From Breviolum minutum Mf 1.05b.01 (lineage: Eukaryota; Sar; Dinophyceae; Suessiales; Symbiodiniaceae), in NCBI GenBank assembly GCA_000507305.1, contig DF239260.1, forward strand, positions 39,656 through 103,655: a stretch of 64,000 nucleotides of DNA, read 5' to 3'. Position numbers and translations under genes: made by a program. The first letter of the stretch is position 1. The number at the start of each line of letters is the position of its first letter. This document shows, in pieces, positions 18,655-29,190 of this stretch. Below the pieces are notes generated by a model. It saw only the letters and a list, made by a program, of their open reading frames with translations. It ran no database searches and had not been told where the DNA came from.

Positions 18655-18866
18655 CCATTTTCGATGGTTGCATCGACCAAGTCTTATTTTTTCTTCCACG
18701 GAGCAATTTTCACATGGCCAAGTACCATCTTTGCTTGACACTATTGTCCAACATTTTGACATCCCCTCAACACCCAACCTAGTCAAGAGATTATTGTTCA
18801 ACCAACCCTGTGTGGTGGAAAACCAATTGTGGAGCAATCTTTTGAGTCACTATTTGGTTGGTGTTT
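18655..18866. other. Coding-like region, strand unresolved
   Basis: Minus reads SKCWTIVSSKDGTWPCENCS and VEEKIRLGRC, with C-x2-C-x10-C spacing like a RanBP2-type zinc finger that lacks its fourth cysteine. Plus reads HGQVPSLLDTIVQHFDIPST after a good acceptor (TTATTTTTTCTTCCACGGAG). I lean to minus. Confidence 0.35.
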
Positions 18867-18951
18867 GAGTTTGAGGGTGGTAGTTTTTTCTAGTCATTTA
18901 CATCCCGTTCTACTCAGCAAGTCGGCAGACTGAACACCAAATCTTAACATA

Positions 18952-19068
18952 CTGTTGATGGAAGAAATCTTGCACCACCAAAAGATGTACAAAGCCCTGT
19001 AAATAATGGGATAAACTATAAACTGCCAACCTCAACTCGTGAACGCCAGATTTCTGAACCATCAACAG
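18952..19068. repeat. Family B MITE, copy B3 (mixed ends)
   Basis: Left end CTGTTGATGGAAGAAATCTT and right end CAGATTTCTGAACCATCAACAG; TA on both sides. The two ends share only the outer ten bases, so it is a mosaic of the two end types. Confidence 0.85.
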
Positions 19069-19227
19069 TACCTTAACCTCCGACGTTCCACCTAGGTATC
19101 AAATATGAGGGGAACGGGATCCCATCGTTCCCAAAGAAAAATTCACCCAGCAAACGTGGTACCAAAACCCAGGTTTCCACCAAAACTTTGCAAAATGTTC
19201 AATCATTTCAAATAAAAAACATGTTAC

Positions 19228-19332
19228 CTAGTTGGTGATTGAACCAACCCATCTGAAAGAAAAAAAATAGTCAAATTGGGAATCTTCCCCAAAAGGGGGT
19301 AAACATACAACATGTTTGAAACCACCATCTAG
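19228..19332 (+). repeat. Family A element, copy A3
   Basis: CTAGTTGGTGATTGAACC left, TTTGAAACCACCATCTAG right. No clear target duplication. Confidence 0.8.
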
Positions 19333-19407
19333 AAAAACATCTTACTAAATGCTGAATTTCATAATTTCATAACCTCTGGTTTTTATCCATGGGCATCTGG
19401 ATTTTGT

Positions 19408-19737
19408 TTGGTATATTTCACTTCTTCGAAAAACTTGGTACAGAAGGGATTCCTTCCCAACTTTTCACCACCATTTGGGGGTGGAAGTGAGGTAGCCGCT
19501 ATACCTCGCCTAGACCCAGAAAAAATATCGGCCACGAGACTTGGCACAGAAACATTCTCCTGGAAAAAGCCATGGAAAAGGTCCAACGCAAAGCCAGGTC
19601 GGACCGAAAGGACCTGGGAAGTCAATGATGACTGTCATGTTGTACACAAGAATGCCCCCAACAAAAATGATGGCTTGATTGAAATGCTTCGACTTCGTCT
19701 TGGTATCATGTTGTTGCAACAAAAAAACTGTTCATAA
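19408..19737 (+). CDS. Long open frame, weak coding candidate
   Basis: The part from about 19500 reads EKISATRLGTETFSWKKPWK, then GRTERTWEVNDDCHVVHKNA and DGLIEMLRLRLGIMLLQQ. Charged and protein-like, but three frames are partly open and no splice pair is certain. Confidence 0.3.
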   Translation: MVYFTSSKNLVQKGFLPNFSPPFGGGSEVAAIPRLDPEKISATRLGTETFSWKKPWKRSNAKPGRTERTWEVNDDCHVVHKNAPNKNDGLIEMLRLRLGIMLLQQKNCS

Positions 19738-19878
19738 AACAATAAAAATATAAACATATGGGTACTTAAAGGCTGGATAGGATCTTTTCAAAGCTCTGAG
19801 TTTGGACACTTGAAGTGTCTTGAGGTATGTTTTTCCGACCCATCTTGCCACTGGACGGGAATCGTTTGGAAATTCCCC

Positions 19879-19971
19879 ATGCTATGGGACAATTGTATAT
19901 TTACCCACAAGAATAGTAGTTCGTAGATTCTTTTATGGTAAATGTAGGGAATTATACCAGTCCCATGGGAT
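19879..19971. repeat. Family G hairpin, copy G8
   Basis: Outer arms TGCTATGGGAC and GTCCCATGGGATCA, core TGTATATTTACCCAC and GTAGGGAATTATACC. Confidence 0.65.
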
Positions 19972-20209
19972 CATTTTGCCAAAGATCGGTCCCAAATTCA
20001 GATGATTTGTTTTCTGTTTTTTAGCCTCCAAATTTGTGAAACAAAAATATAGAGCCATTTGCAGTTGCCGATCTTTTCTAGGATGATCAATACCTCTAGG
20101 GGTGACGTCCCGTGATGTGACGAGCTATAAATCACCTTCAACCACACTTTGATGAAAACCGGCCCCAACAGCCCAAGTTTCAAAAAATCCACCTTGATAG
20201 CCATATGTG

Positions 20210-20560
20210 ACAGCTAGGATCCATTCTACCCTATAATTTTAGCGCTTTCAAGTACCCAAATGGCACAATACACCAAACACTTCTCAACCAACGTTTCTGT
20301 AACATGCCAAACTGAACCAGTCCCTTTAACAGATTAATGAAATTACATTAAATTGCATTAAATTCCGCAAAATTTTCCTCAACTGCTCCGGGTTTGCGGA
20401 GTATGCCCCTAACCACCCAACAAGTATTTAGACCAAGTTACTCCGAAAAGCTAAAGGTTTGTTGCTTGCCACTGCAGGTGCCTTTACCGTGACACACCGC
20501 GGAGGTACTGAACGGAAGCGCTCGCCGGGGACGAGGCCCTCCTGAGGGCCAGGAATGATA
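20210..20560. other. No gene seen
   Basis: Ordinary-composition DNA with no exon-like segment I can support. Confidence 0.3.
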
Positions 20561-20574
20561 TCTTACCATTTTGG

Positions 20575-20950
20575 AGTCAGAAAATAGGGATTTTACAAGG
20601 CCTTATATTTGGGGAAACCAATGGTTTGTAACTAGTTGGTGGTTGAACCAACCCCTTTGAAAAATATGCTCGTCAAAGTGGGAATCTTCCCCAGATAGGG
20701 GTGAAAATAAAAAATATTTTGCAACCACAATCTAGTTATATTTAGGGAAACCAATGGTTTGTAAGGTTTTAAGGCCTTATTTCTTGGGGGGTAGGTCGAC
20801 TACCTCGACGATTATCCCAGTTAGATCCAGTAGTTAGGATCGCCCTCTATTTACAAACCATGAACGGCCATTTGGAAGGGGGTCCCACAACCCGATCCTT
20901 AGGGGACGAAAACTGACCATGGTTATCAACCATTTACAGGTTCTGGGATG
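20575..20950. repeat. Family J repeat, copy J3, split by A4
   Basis: GGCCTTATATTTGGGGAAACC, CCAATGGTTTGTAA, CCATTTGGAAGGGGGTCCCA and CCCGATCCTTAGGGG are shared with J4 and in part with J2. Element A4 lies inside it. Confidence 0.55.
20632..20735 (+). repeat. Family A element, copy A4
   Basis: CTAGTTGGTGGTTGAACC left and GCAACCACAATCTAG right. Flanked by a 29-bp direct repeat (20603-20631 and 20736-20764) with one mismatch, unlike the 4-bp duplications of other copies. Confidence 0.8.
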
Positions 20951-20959
20951 ATCCTCCAA

Positions 20960-21820
20960 GCAGGACGCAACCTTCACAAATTGTCGCAGGATTCCCTACC
21001 ATTTCGGGTGAAATCGTTGACAATTCACCCAAATCAATGATTCGTAAATGGGTTATAACCCATTCCAATAGATGAATGTACTCAGATTACCGACCCGTTG
21101 CTAAATTTCTAGGAAATGCCAGGTACTCAGTTAATGGTTTAAGTAGTGCTATTGTATGAACCGTGCATGAGAGACATGGAATATCAGCAAAATTGCAAGC
21201 TACCAACTTTGACTGAAGGTCCTTCGTGAAATGCGCCAAAGATTTGTTTCACCTATGTATACTTGATGCAGTAGTGTCCAATTAACTATATATGTGTAAA
21301 ACTGTAAAACCATATCTAAATATGAATGTAAAGATATATCTAAAAAAGTATTGATCTAAATATAAACAACTTTATATATAGATGATATAGGCAGTACGGG
21401 GAGCCCACCAGTGCAATTTTTCAAAGCTAAATTTCATGTAGTGTTCAAAGCGAATTTAATATCTAATGTAATATTTTGTTCAGTGTCTTTCTTTTCCGGT
21501 GGAAGCCCTTTGGTGGGACAAAAAGTCATAAAAACGCAGAATACAAGAGCATAATTAAACATTTAAGGAAGAGCTTTGAAAAGAAAAAAATAATGGAAAA
21601 CCACCGAAAAAACCTGGCGGAAACTAAGAACCAAAAAAACCTCGAGAAAACAAAAAGAAACAAAAAAACCTAGAGAAAACCAAAAAAACAATAAAACAAA
21701 AAAACAATTCTGAGGGAGTCTCGGTGAAGCACCCCAACTTCCTCAAGAGACTAGAACTTTGTTTTTTGTGTTTTTTGAATAGTTTTTTTCTCCATGGCCA
21801 GGTGATTAGGGACAATCTTC
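20960..21820. other. A/T-rich stretch, no gene seen
   Basis: TATATAGATGATATAG-type sequence near 21290-21390 and lysine-encoding AAAAACC repeats near 21590-21710. Open frames here reflect the repeats. Confidence 0.4.
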
Positions 21821-22084
21821 CCATCACTTGGTCGAACAACCACTTGGCAAGTTTTATCAGCCAACACTTAGCCGAACCCATCATGATAAAACTGCTTTGC
21901 TGGACAGTTTGCTTGCAGCAACTGTGGTGCTGTCCGGATGCCAAAACTTAACAGGAGATATTCAGATGTTAAGTCCTTACAAGAGCCAAGTTGTTATAAG
22001 AAAAAAAGGTTCATATTGGCATCATTCAGCTAAACCTGAATATACGGGCCTTGGAGTGTTTAACTTTGATAGCTTAAGGCACTT

Positions 22085-22640
22085 GGTGCTGATGCATGCT
22101 GTTGCGACCGCGTATTTATGGCGGCGCGCCCCGCCACGAGCTCGTCCACGTGATGTAGGCTCCTGGCAGCAGGAGGCAAGCGTGAACCACGCTTGTACAG
22201 TGTACAGACGAAGTCAGAGGGTTTCCTCATCGGGTTTTGCAACTGCACACGCCGCCGTTTTTTTTTTCCGTTACGTCACCCCTCGTGTTTTGCAAAGACT
22301 TCGAGGCTACGCGACTCAAGAAACCTAAGGGGGGGTTGTCGTGGGTACCGCGCCTCTTGGCCTTCTTCTTTTTCTTTTCTTCGTGCTTCGTCTTCTTGGC
22401 GGCTTTGGCCGCTCTCTTTTCGGCGCGGCGCGCCCGCCGCTCGGCTTTGTCTCGCTCCCTCTCCAACCCCTCCCGGTGTGCCTGTTCTACCCAGGCGTAC
22501 AGGAGCGCCTCCTCCCTCTGCTCCCTCAGCTGCTGTTGTTCCAACAGCTTGTCTTCCCTGCCGGACCTCTCCATTTCTTTGGGCGGTCGCTGTGGACAAC
22601 GGCAAGACGTAGACCACTCTGCGGAAGTGCGCATGGGAAA
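22085..22640. other. G+C-rich island
   Basis: Markedly richer in G+C than its surroundings, with GGCGGCGCGCC-type words. Contains the coiled-coil frame at 22227-22634. Edges are fairly abrupt. Confidence 0.6.
22227..22634 (-). CDS. Basic coiled-coil protein fragment
   Basis: ATG-started frame of 135 codons. After a short N terminus it reads KEMERSGREDKLLEQQQLRE, a long E/R/A/K-rich helix and KKTKHEEKKKKKAKRRGTHD, then a less biased tail to TGA. Such charged helices occur in many unrelated proteins. The plus strand and another minus frame are also open because of the codon bias, but they are serine/leucine- or glycine/arginine-rich and less natural. It could be a near-complete small gene, one exon, or part of an inserted element. 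It is divergent to the plus-strand gene that begins near 22.84 kb. Confidence 0.45.
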   Translation of the reverse strand: MRTSAEWSTSCRCPQRPPKEMERSGREDKLLEQQQLREQREEALLYAWVEQAHREGLERERDKAERRARRAEKRAAKAAKKTKHEEKKKKKAKRRGTHDNPPLGFLSRVASKSLQNTRGDVTEKKNGGVCSCKTR

Positions 22641-22697
22641 ACGGTTCGTTGGGCGTAGTCATAGTAATCCAGGTTCATCATAGATACTTCATTGGCT

Positions 22698-22797
22698 CAT
22701 CATTAAATTCCCAAATTTCGTTCGAATTTCTGGCCATTAATATCACCAAAAAATCATTAGATTACCAATTTTGTTTGAATTTCTGGCCACTACTATT
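22698..22797 (+). repeat. Two-copy tandem duplication, about 54 bp
   Basis: CATTAAATTCCCAAATTTCG and GAATTTCTGGCCATTAATAT are repeated as CATTAGATTACCAATTTTG and GAATTTCTGGCCACTACTAT. Confidence 0.7.
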
Positions 22798-22837
22798 ATT
22801 AAGATAATCATTCATCCTAATATTCATCCACACTTAG

Positions 22838-22990
22838 CAACCCGCTGCAACTGCTCCCTGATCGAAGTTGTGACCCAGGGCGATTTGGTTCGGAGCCTGG
22901 GTGAACGTTTGGAAACCCTGGAACATCGTAGGGAGGTCGCTAACTTAGCGAGTTCATTTAAGTCCACATGGATGTCAAAGATGCACTATA
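22838..22990 (+). CDS. Coiled-coil exon, unrecognised gene
   Basis: After acceptor CATCCACACTTAG: CA, then TRCNCSLIEVVTQGDLVRSL and GERLETLEHRREVANLASSF. Heptad-like leucines and a high proportion of C/G third bases. The minus strand is proline-rich and less natural. The end is uncertain (GAG/GTCGCT or the TATAG/GATTCA GA-type site). Probably the same gene as the exons at 23817-24890. Confidence 0.5.
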
Positions 22991-23555
22991 GGATTCAATG
23001 ATGTGTTTTTTTCTTAAGAAGTTGTTTTTTCAATTCAATTTTGATGTCACAAATGGTCTATATAGTCCAAGGCGGATCGGGCAGGTTGAAGTCTCCAATT
23101 CTCCGGGGTGTTTAAAATCCTCGCCTGGTGGAAAAAACATCTAGAAATTGAAAACATGTTGCTTAAACCACCTCCTCAAATGTTCAACCTGCACAGCCAA
23201 AAATAGTTATGCCCTGGATAGATACAGTGGTCCACCCTCCCATTTAGACAATGGAAAAAGGTAATTTTGCGCCAAAAAATTGGCCACGAACTCACAAGTG
23301 TCAAGTTTGAGAATTGCTCAAACGTTAGCCTCTTGAGCCAGCCAAACACAATTCAGTTGTACATCGCACAATGTGCTAACCAATAATCGATCAATAATCA
23401 TTTCAAAGCCCACTGGCAAGTTCAACATCGTTGCAGCAGTGGTTTTCTCAGAAGATTGTCCTATCAACCACTGCTGCCAAGACACCAGTGCTTTTGCCAG
23501 ACTCTAGCCCCTCACAGGGATTTCAGATTGAAAAAAAACAGAACCATTTTGAAAT

Positions 23556-23798
23556 TTGATCAACGAATGTCAAATTCAAAAGCCATTAGAGGAATTGAAT
23601 ACAAGCAAACGGCATCATTCCCTGCCTTCTTCTTCGGCAACTCCTTCGGCAATGGTGGAGCAACCTTCGGCAATGGTGGCCCATATGGAGAATGCACCTG
23701 AGTTCACAGAAAACTTGTCAATCATGTCAAGGATTCCGTGTCCACTTTTAAAAAAACGCGCTAAAAACGACGCAAGTAAGAAAATAGTAAAGGATTAA
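23556..23798 (+). CDS. Candidate exon with FGN repeat alternative
   Basis: Two plus frames are open. One reads EQPSAMVAHMENAPEFTENL and ends in a lysine-rich KKRAKNDASKKIVKD; the other carries TTCGGCAATGGTGG-encoded repeats (FGNSFGNGGATFGNGG). Only the strand is moderately supported. Confidence 0.3.
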   Translation: MINECQIQKPLEELNTSKRHHSLPSSSATPSAMVEQPSAMVAHMENAPEFTENLSIMSRIPCPLLKKRAKNDASKKIVKD

Positions 23799-23816
23799 AC
23801 CATGCCCAAGCTACAG

Positions 23817-23943
23817 CCGCTGAAGATGCTTTGCGAATAGCACCATACTTGTCCATGCGAGGGTCCCACGCCATTATTTTGACGGTTTTGAGCCGCACTT
23901 GCTTCAGACAAGTCGCTGAATTTGAAACAGTCAATGACATGAT
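23817..23943 (+). CDS. Exon directly upstream of element A5
   Basis: After acceptor CCCAAGCTACAG: CC, then AEDALRIAPYLSMRGSHAII and LTVLSRTCFRQVAEFETVND. It runs into family A element A5 at 23944; splicing at CTG/GTTGGTGG three bases inside A5 and at its terminal TAG keeps the frame into 24042. Helical, no family recognised. This and the next two exons form a phase-consistent chain. Confidence 0.6.
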
Positions 23944-24041
23944 CTGGTTGGTGGTTTCAACCCACTTGAAAAATATCAGTCAAATTAGGAATCCTCCCCA
24001 ACTAGGGGTGAAAATAAAAAATGTTTGAAACCACAACCTAG
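23944..24041 (+). repeat. Family A element, copy A5, acting as an intron
   Basis: CTGGTTGGTGGTTTC left, GAAACCACAACCTAG right, flanked by TGAT on both sides. Sequence from 23947 to 24041 begins GT and ends AG and lies between two exons that join in frame. Confidence 0.85.
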
Positions 24042-24274
24042 TGATGGCTTGAAGTCACTTGAATCCGAAACAGTCATGTCAATCCGTCATGTCATGTGGG
24101 ATGGCAGCAGGGCAGTTGGCACCTTCGCAAGCAGCCCACCACAGCTGCCACAGCCCAAACAAGTGGAGACGACCTCCTGGTGTATGTCAATCAAAAATCA
24201 ATTCGAGTTGATTGAAATCTGTCTGCAAAGCCAAGCTATCTCACTGTCAGCATATGTGCAAGCCAAGCTGCAAT
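24042..24274 (+). CDS. Exon directly downstream of element A5
   Basis: Seventy-seven codons reading DGLKSLESETVMSIRHVMWD, then TFASSPPQLPQPKQVETTSW and NQFELIEICLQSQAISLSAY, with consensus donor T/GTAAGTCC. It starts at the base after A5. It ends in phase 1 and matches the phase of the 24712 exon exactly. No domain recognised; a proline-rich linker separates two helical parts. Confidence 0.6.
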
Positions 24275-24711
24275 GTAAGTCCATCATATGAAAGCAGGAG
24301 AAATATCACATAATGAGCACCTCCAGTGGAAAGAGACCAGACCAGAGACGACTAGACATGACTTCATGACGTTCATAGCAAGGTTTTAAAGTTGAAAGCG
24401 TCGCCAATGGTGGATGGATGCCTGCCTCCATACTCGAAGGCGGGTGATTGCTCCTGGTGTCAGGGGGGTTCTGGATTGCCAATGAAATGGACACATTTTG
24501 AAGTTCCAGCAAAATCAACATCATGCAGTCATTCCAGCAAAATCAAAAAGAACCTGTTTTGACCCTGCTTGAGAATGAGATGCATCTGCTTTCAAAACAT
24601 GACGTTTGTGATGCCATGATATGAACACACGCACTGAGCATCGTTTGTTTGCAAAAGCGCAAAAGTTTGCTTGACAACTCAGACTTGACTAAGTGCAGCA
24701 GCTTTTTCCAG

Positions 24712-24890
24712 CTGCCAATCAGGCCAACCTTTCCTGGGCACCCCTTGCTGCTGAATGGATGGAGGCAGGAAATGGGCGAAGGGCACCACTCCCTCTTTCT
24801 TTAGATAAGGAACTCTTTAGTAGGTACAGTAGCCTTTTAGAAATGTGGCGTTCTTTCATGAAGAAGTGGAAAGAAGCCCTTTTCGAATAG
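24712..24890 (+). CDS. Terminal exon of the 23.8-24.9 kb gene
   Basis: Acceptor GCAGCTTTTTCCAG, CT, then ANQANLSWAPLAAEWMEAGN, RRAPLPLSLDKELFSRYSSL and EMWRSFMKKWKEALFE before TAG. T plus CT gives serine across the junction. Function unknown; a tryptophan-rich helical tail. Confidence 0.6.
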
Positions 24891-24904
24891 TGTCCTTTTT
24901 TCAA

Positions 24905-26250
24905 AATTTTCCTTATCTTATGTAAGCAGCATTCTTTTCACAGCAGGCTGCATTTCTTTGTGAAAAGAAATATGTTTGTTGCGTAGCTGGTCCTTGTAAA
25001 GCTGCATTTTTGTTGGCAAAGTTAAGCTAGCCCACTAATTTGAAGAAGTCTTGTGCTACTAGAATCAATCTCTGTTTGTTGATAATTGTGTTCAATGTCA
25101 CTATCCACGGCTGTGTTATTCACGAAGTTATCTTTCCTTTCTTATATTGCTTGTCCCTTTATCCGGTAGCCTGCCCCGTAATAAAGTAGTCAGTGAACTT
25201 TCCAAATAGATTGGTTGATTGTTCTTAAAGCAACCTTTAAAAATATTGGGGAAAACATGAAAAAACAGACATTTTGTAAATTCTAAAAGCCCCAGGCACG
25301 CTTAGATACCTAGAGGAAACACCTATGGACAAAAAACATCGCAGCTAAATTACTTTAGTAAGAAGGCTCCGTATGAAAAATAAAAAGACACATGCTATGA
25401 GTTTTGAACGCTACTTTAAATATACCCAAAGAGTATTCATTGTGTTCTACTTAAAAATTCAAATGATGCCTTGCCTACAACTACATCTTAAAATCTTAAA
25501 GAAACCAACTAATTTTCAAAAATGAAGGTATTTGGTGCTTGAATGAAGGTTCCTTTTAAAGTAGAACTGCTCCACAAAGAGAGACGGCAATAGCTCTACT
25601 TTAAGAAAAATCACTTCAACTAGCACAGGCTCCTGAAAAAGAATTGCTGTTTAGGAACAAGAAATAAGAGATAGCGTTCAATAAAATTGAACATTAGAAC
25701 AATCACCTTTAAACTGTTTCTGAACAAATGGTAGTTTGTACAAAGAAAGGTGCCTGCCGAAAGGTTACTATATAATCATAGCTAATTTATTCAAATGAAA
25801 CAAGTTTACTTTAGAGAACAACGCATTTCAAAAAATATAGCCAAACTTCATGTCTTTATATGATGATAAAACTTCTGATGATTTGTGATATTACAAGTTC
25901 ATAAATAAACAAAAAAACACTCTGGTGGCCTTCCAGCCTCTATAAATACAAATATAGATGATATAGACCATAACTAGTTTTCCTAGGGCATTTATGTATA
26001 TGTATATTATACATATAGATATAGACTGGCAACATTCCAGAGGAAATTGAAACACTCAAATTATTTTGAATTACCTTCAATGTACACGTTGGCCTGACAT
26101 GTAGTCACGAACATGTCTTTATCTTTCTCCCTTCTTCAAAAACTACTAGAGAAAAACAAACCAACCTCTCATGAAGATAGGGTCAGATGCCTTCTTTCAA
26201 AAACAAACATAGCAACCAACACCAAACTGCCACCAGGTACCTCTCAAACT
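24905..26250. other. A/T-rich intergenic-like stretch
   Basis: Follows the plus-strand stop at 24890. No repeat family and no exon-like segment was found; TATATA-type runs near 25995-26025. Confidence 0.45.
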
Positions 26251-26252
26251 AG

Positions 26253-26451
26253 GTGGTAAAATCCAAAAAACAAACACTCATGAAAGATCCACCCCTTTTG
26301 GTGATGTGTGCAACCTGCCGCCGGCGTATTTTTGTCAAGAAACTGGGACTCTTAGTACGACTGGTTGACCCATTGGATCACAGTATGGAATCAGATCATG
26401 GCTTCCAAAACCTTTCGGAAAAGTCAAGGGGTTGGTCCAAAAGACAAAGGG
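26253..26451 (+). CDS. Weak coding candidate
   Basis: Plus frame with LVMCATCRRRIFVKKLGLLV and DPLDHSMESDHGFQNLSEKS; the CxxC is suggestive only. It ends against H17. No splice pair found. Confidence 0.3.
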
Positions 26452-26551
26452 CCCCCCAAAATTTAACATAGCCCCTGAAAAATGATGGTTGGAAGATGAG
26501 TTTCCTTTTGGAATCGCCTATTTTTAGGGGCCGTGTTAAATTTCCAGGGCG
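26452..26551 (-). repeat. Family H MITE, copy H17 (subfamily with TTTAACA ends)
   Basis: CCCCCCAAAATTTAACATAG left, CCGTGTTAAATTTCCAGGG right, GGTTGGAAGATGAGTTTCC centre. Confidence 0.65.
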
Positions 26552-26749
26552 TATCCCCTGCTAAAAGCTTTTCCTTTAGTGAGTGTAATGTAATCATTGA
26601 GAAAACACCAAATGCCAAATTTACCAAAGATTTGCCAAGTACAACCTGACAAGAGAGTTCTCTACAATAATACGAGTTCTCAAATGATCAATCATTTTTC
26701 CATTGGAAATGATCATCATCAAATTATGAACCAACACCAGGGTGGGAAC

Positions 26750-26806
26750 CCATAACGGCGGAACCACAGGAGATGGTTGGGATCCGGGATGATGGTGAAG
26801 GCAGAC
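26750..26806 (-). CDS. Short exon of an unrecognised gene
   Basis: Eighteen codons between a textbook acceptor (TCTTTTCCTCCCCAG) and donor GG/GTTCCC. Reads SAFTIIPDPNHLLWFRRY with strongly C/G-rich third positions. A second minus frame over 26621-26750 (LVHNLMMIISNGKMIDHLRT) is open and may be another exon. Confidence 0.5.
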
Positions 26807-27202
26807 CTGGGGAGGAAAAGAGCATAGAGGATTGGATTTCTCCAAGGTGGGCACCTTCCAGCCGATCCTTATAAATCGACTTATGTGTGGGGTCCCCTAC
26901 TTTTGGGGGGTTATTTCACCCCATCTAAAACCCGGTGTTTTGGGGCCCACCTTGCCTTTTTTTTGCTGAGAACAAGATATCGAGGTCGTCCAAGTGGACA
27001 CATATTTTTCTTGGAGGTGTCGGGACATGATAGGACCTTCGGTGATAGGGGTTCGGAGTTGAAATGGAAAAAAAACATGTCCACGTTGATGGATTTTATG
27101 GCACCAAACTTGCAAAAGTTTCAGGTACCAAATTTGCTGGGTAGGTTTTCCCCTTACATACAGCTTCTATATGTACCTATCTAAAATGTTTGGTGATTTC
27201 AG

Positions 27203-27354
27203 GATTCGAATGCTGCAACTCGAGGAAAGCAAGTTCAAGGTCCAAACACAACTGCAAGGGAATCAGCTCCAGACGCGCCTGGAGGAACCACCACTTCATA
27301 CCTCGAGAAGCAGGCAACAAAAGATAAAAAAAAACAGCCAGGTCCCTGCAATAC
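27203..27354 (+). CDS. Coiled-coil-like exon candidate
   Basis: After acceptor GTTTGGTGATTTCAG, one plus frame reads MLQLEESKFKVQTQLQGNQL and QTRLEEPPLHTSRSRQQK; another reads SNAATRGKQVQGPNTTARES. The strand is moderately supported, the frame is not. Confidence 0.4.
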
Positions 27355-27549
27355 TCTCTGGCTTGGAAAATTACAGGCAAGGTTTCAGATTTCAATACTT
27401 CGAAATAGACTTGCTGAGTTGACTTTAAAAGAAAAACCGCTGCATTAGTTCAATGTGTGTACGCAATGGGAAAAAAACTCTGGGCAGCAAATCCCGGCGC
27501 ATCTTTTAGCCATTTGAAAGTACCCTGAAATCAAAACTTGAATCAGTCA

Positions 27550-28200
27550 GTTGAAGACTATGTTTGTCCTGGTGGGATCTCTTACCAAAATCAGCTTTAA
27601 ACACACATTGTGCAAAGTCACCATCTATAATGCCCTGATGCATAGTGATGCAATATTCTTCAAAAAAAACGTTTTTAAACAGTGTTGCAACGTGACTCAC
27701 CTAAAGTATAGCATTGAATCCCTACATTCCCGAAATTTAGCAACTTTTCTCTTACTGGTTGGTACTCAACCCCCACCTTGTTGCTCATTTGCTCTTCATT
27801 TAGTAGGGAAAATGGCCATCTCTTTTCTTAATTTGCTCATCCCTTAGCACAGCCCAGCTTAAAAATGCTTCAAATGCTCCTTTTCAGGGGGGAACTGCTG
27901 AACTTCCACCCGTTCCAATGCCCATTGCCCAGTGGCTCAGAATCAGCGCCCAAATTCACATCAATGATTTGTCCAGGTTTAGCCCCAAAGGGAACACGTG
28001 CCTCGGGGGGAATGGAATTTTGGTAAAACTCCCAACCTATCCACCAGGTTTTAAATGGTTCCTCCCAGGGAACTAACCTTCAGGGAAGTAAGATATCCCA
28101 TCAAATGTCACTTTTGAGTCGATAGTTCCCCACCGACGATTAAGGGTGCCATCCCAAGGGTACCACCAGTTTCCATACGACTTAAAAAAACCGAGATTTA
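27550..28200. other. No supported gene
   Basis: A plus frame at 27551-27847 is open without splice support. Nothing else recognised. Confidence 0.3.
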
Positions 28201-28285
28201 TAAGGAGGTTTCCGGCTAAAACCAAATGGATCCTGAATGATGATCTTTGATGTCAAGAAGGGACCAATATCTACTGCAGTCTTAC

Positions 28286-28434
28286 CTATCAGTTCTGGGG
28301 AAGCGTCATGAATGAAACTCCAACTAGATGGATTCATCGGAATTTTCGACGTGCCATGAGACATCAGGGGGGAAAGCACATGTGAGCAGAGCATGAACCA
28401 ACTGGTTCTGTTGGCTGTCCTGTCTTGGGGGTTC
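28286..28434 (-). CDS. Exon of an unrecognised gene
   Basis: One base, 49 codons, one base, between acceptor AGTGGAGTGTGTGCAG and consensus donor G/GTAAGACTGC. Reads NPQDRTANRTSWFMLCSHVL, then MSHGTSKIPMNPSSWSFIHD. Third positions are C/G-rich and the splice sites are strong. Serine- and tryptophan-rich; no domain recognised. Confidence 0.55.
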
Positions 28435-28823
28435 CTGCACACACTCCACTTAAAAGTTGGTCTTGCGTCACTCACACGTTTGAAGGAACAATTTGGAAGA
28501 GGTAGGAAGTTGAAGGGAAGCCAATATCTGCTACAAAGATCCGATACCCTCTAGGGAACGATCACAAAAATCTCACCTTGGAATCGGAAAAAAGAAAAAT
28601 CATGGAAACTCATCAACTCAAAAAGTACCGAATTGTTTTTTTGGGGGATATGACACCAGTTCCCAGGAAGGGCAAACTTGTCTTGGAGGATTTCAAGCCA
28701 TGTAGGTTTCAAGCCAGCCGACTCAACAGCCAGTTACGAATCCCAGCCAAACTACGACTGGAATCGACTCGACCTTCACAGATTTCAAAAACCGAAAGAA
28801 TAGTTGACATACCCAAACCCAAA

Positions 28824-28907
28824 CAATCAATCAATCAATCAATCAAACAAACCAAATAAAACAACATGAAAACAAACAAACAAACAAACAAACAAACAAA
28901 CAAACAA

Positions 28908-28939
<32 letters not shown>

Positions 28940-29168
28940 ACAAACAAACAAACAAACAAACAAAACAAAACAAAACCAAACAACCAAAACCAAACAAACA
29001 AAACCAAACAAACAAAACCAAACAAAAAAATCACACAACCAAAACCAAACAAACAAAACCAAACAAAAAAAATCACACAACCAAAACCAAACAAACAAAA
29101 TCACACAAACAAAACCAAACAAACAAAACCAAACAAAACAAAACCAAACAAACAAAAAACACACAACA
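28824..29168 (+). repeat. Compound CAAA/CAAG/AATC simple repeat
   Basis: Starts with AATC units, changes to CAAA, then seven CAAG units (about 28909-28937), then CAAA and imperfect AAACCAAAC. The long lysine/asparagine/glutamine or leucine/valine/cysteine frames here are repeat artefacts. Confidence 0.95.
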
Positions 29169-29190
29169 AATCATCAACCAACCAATCTCA

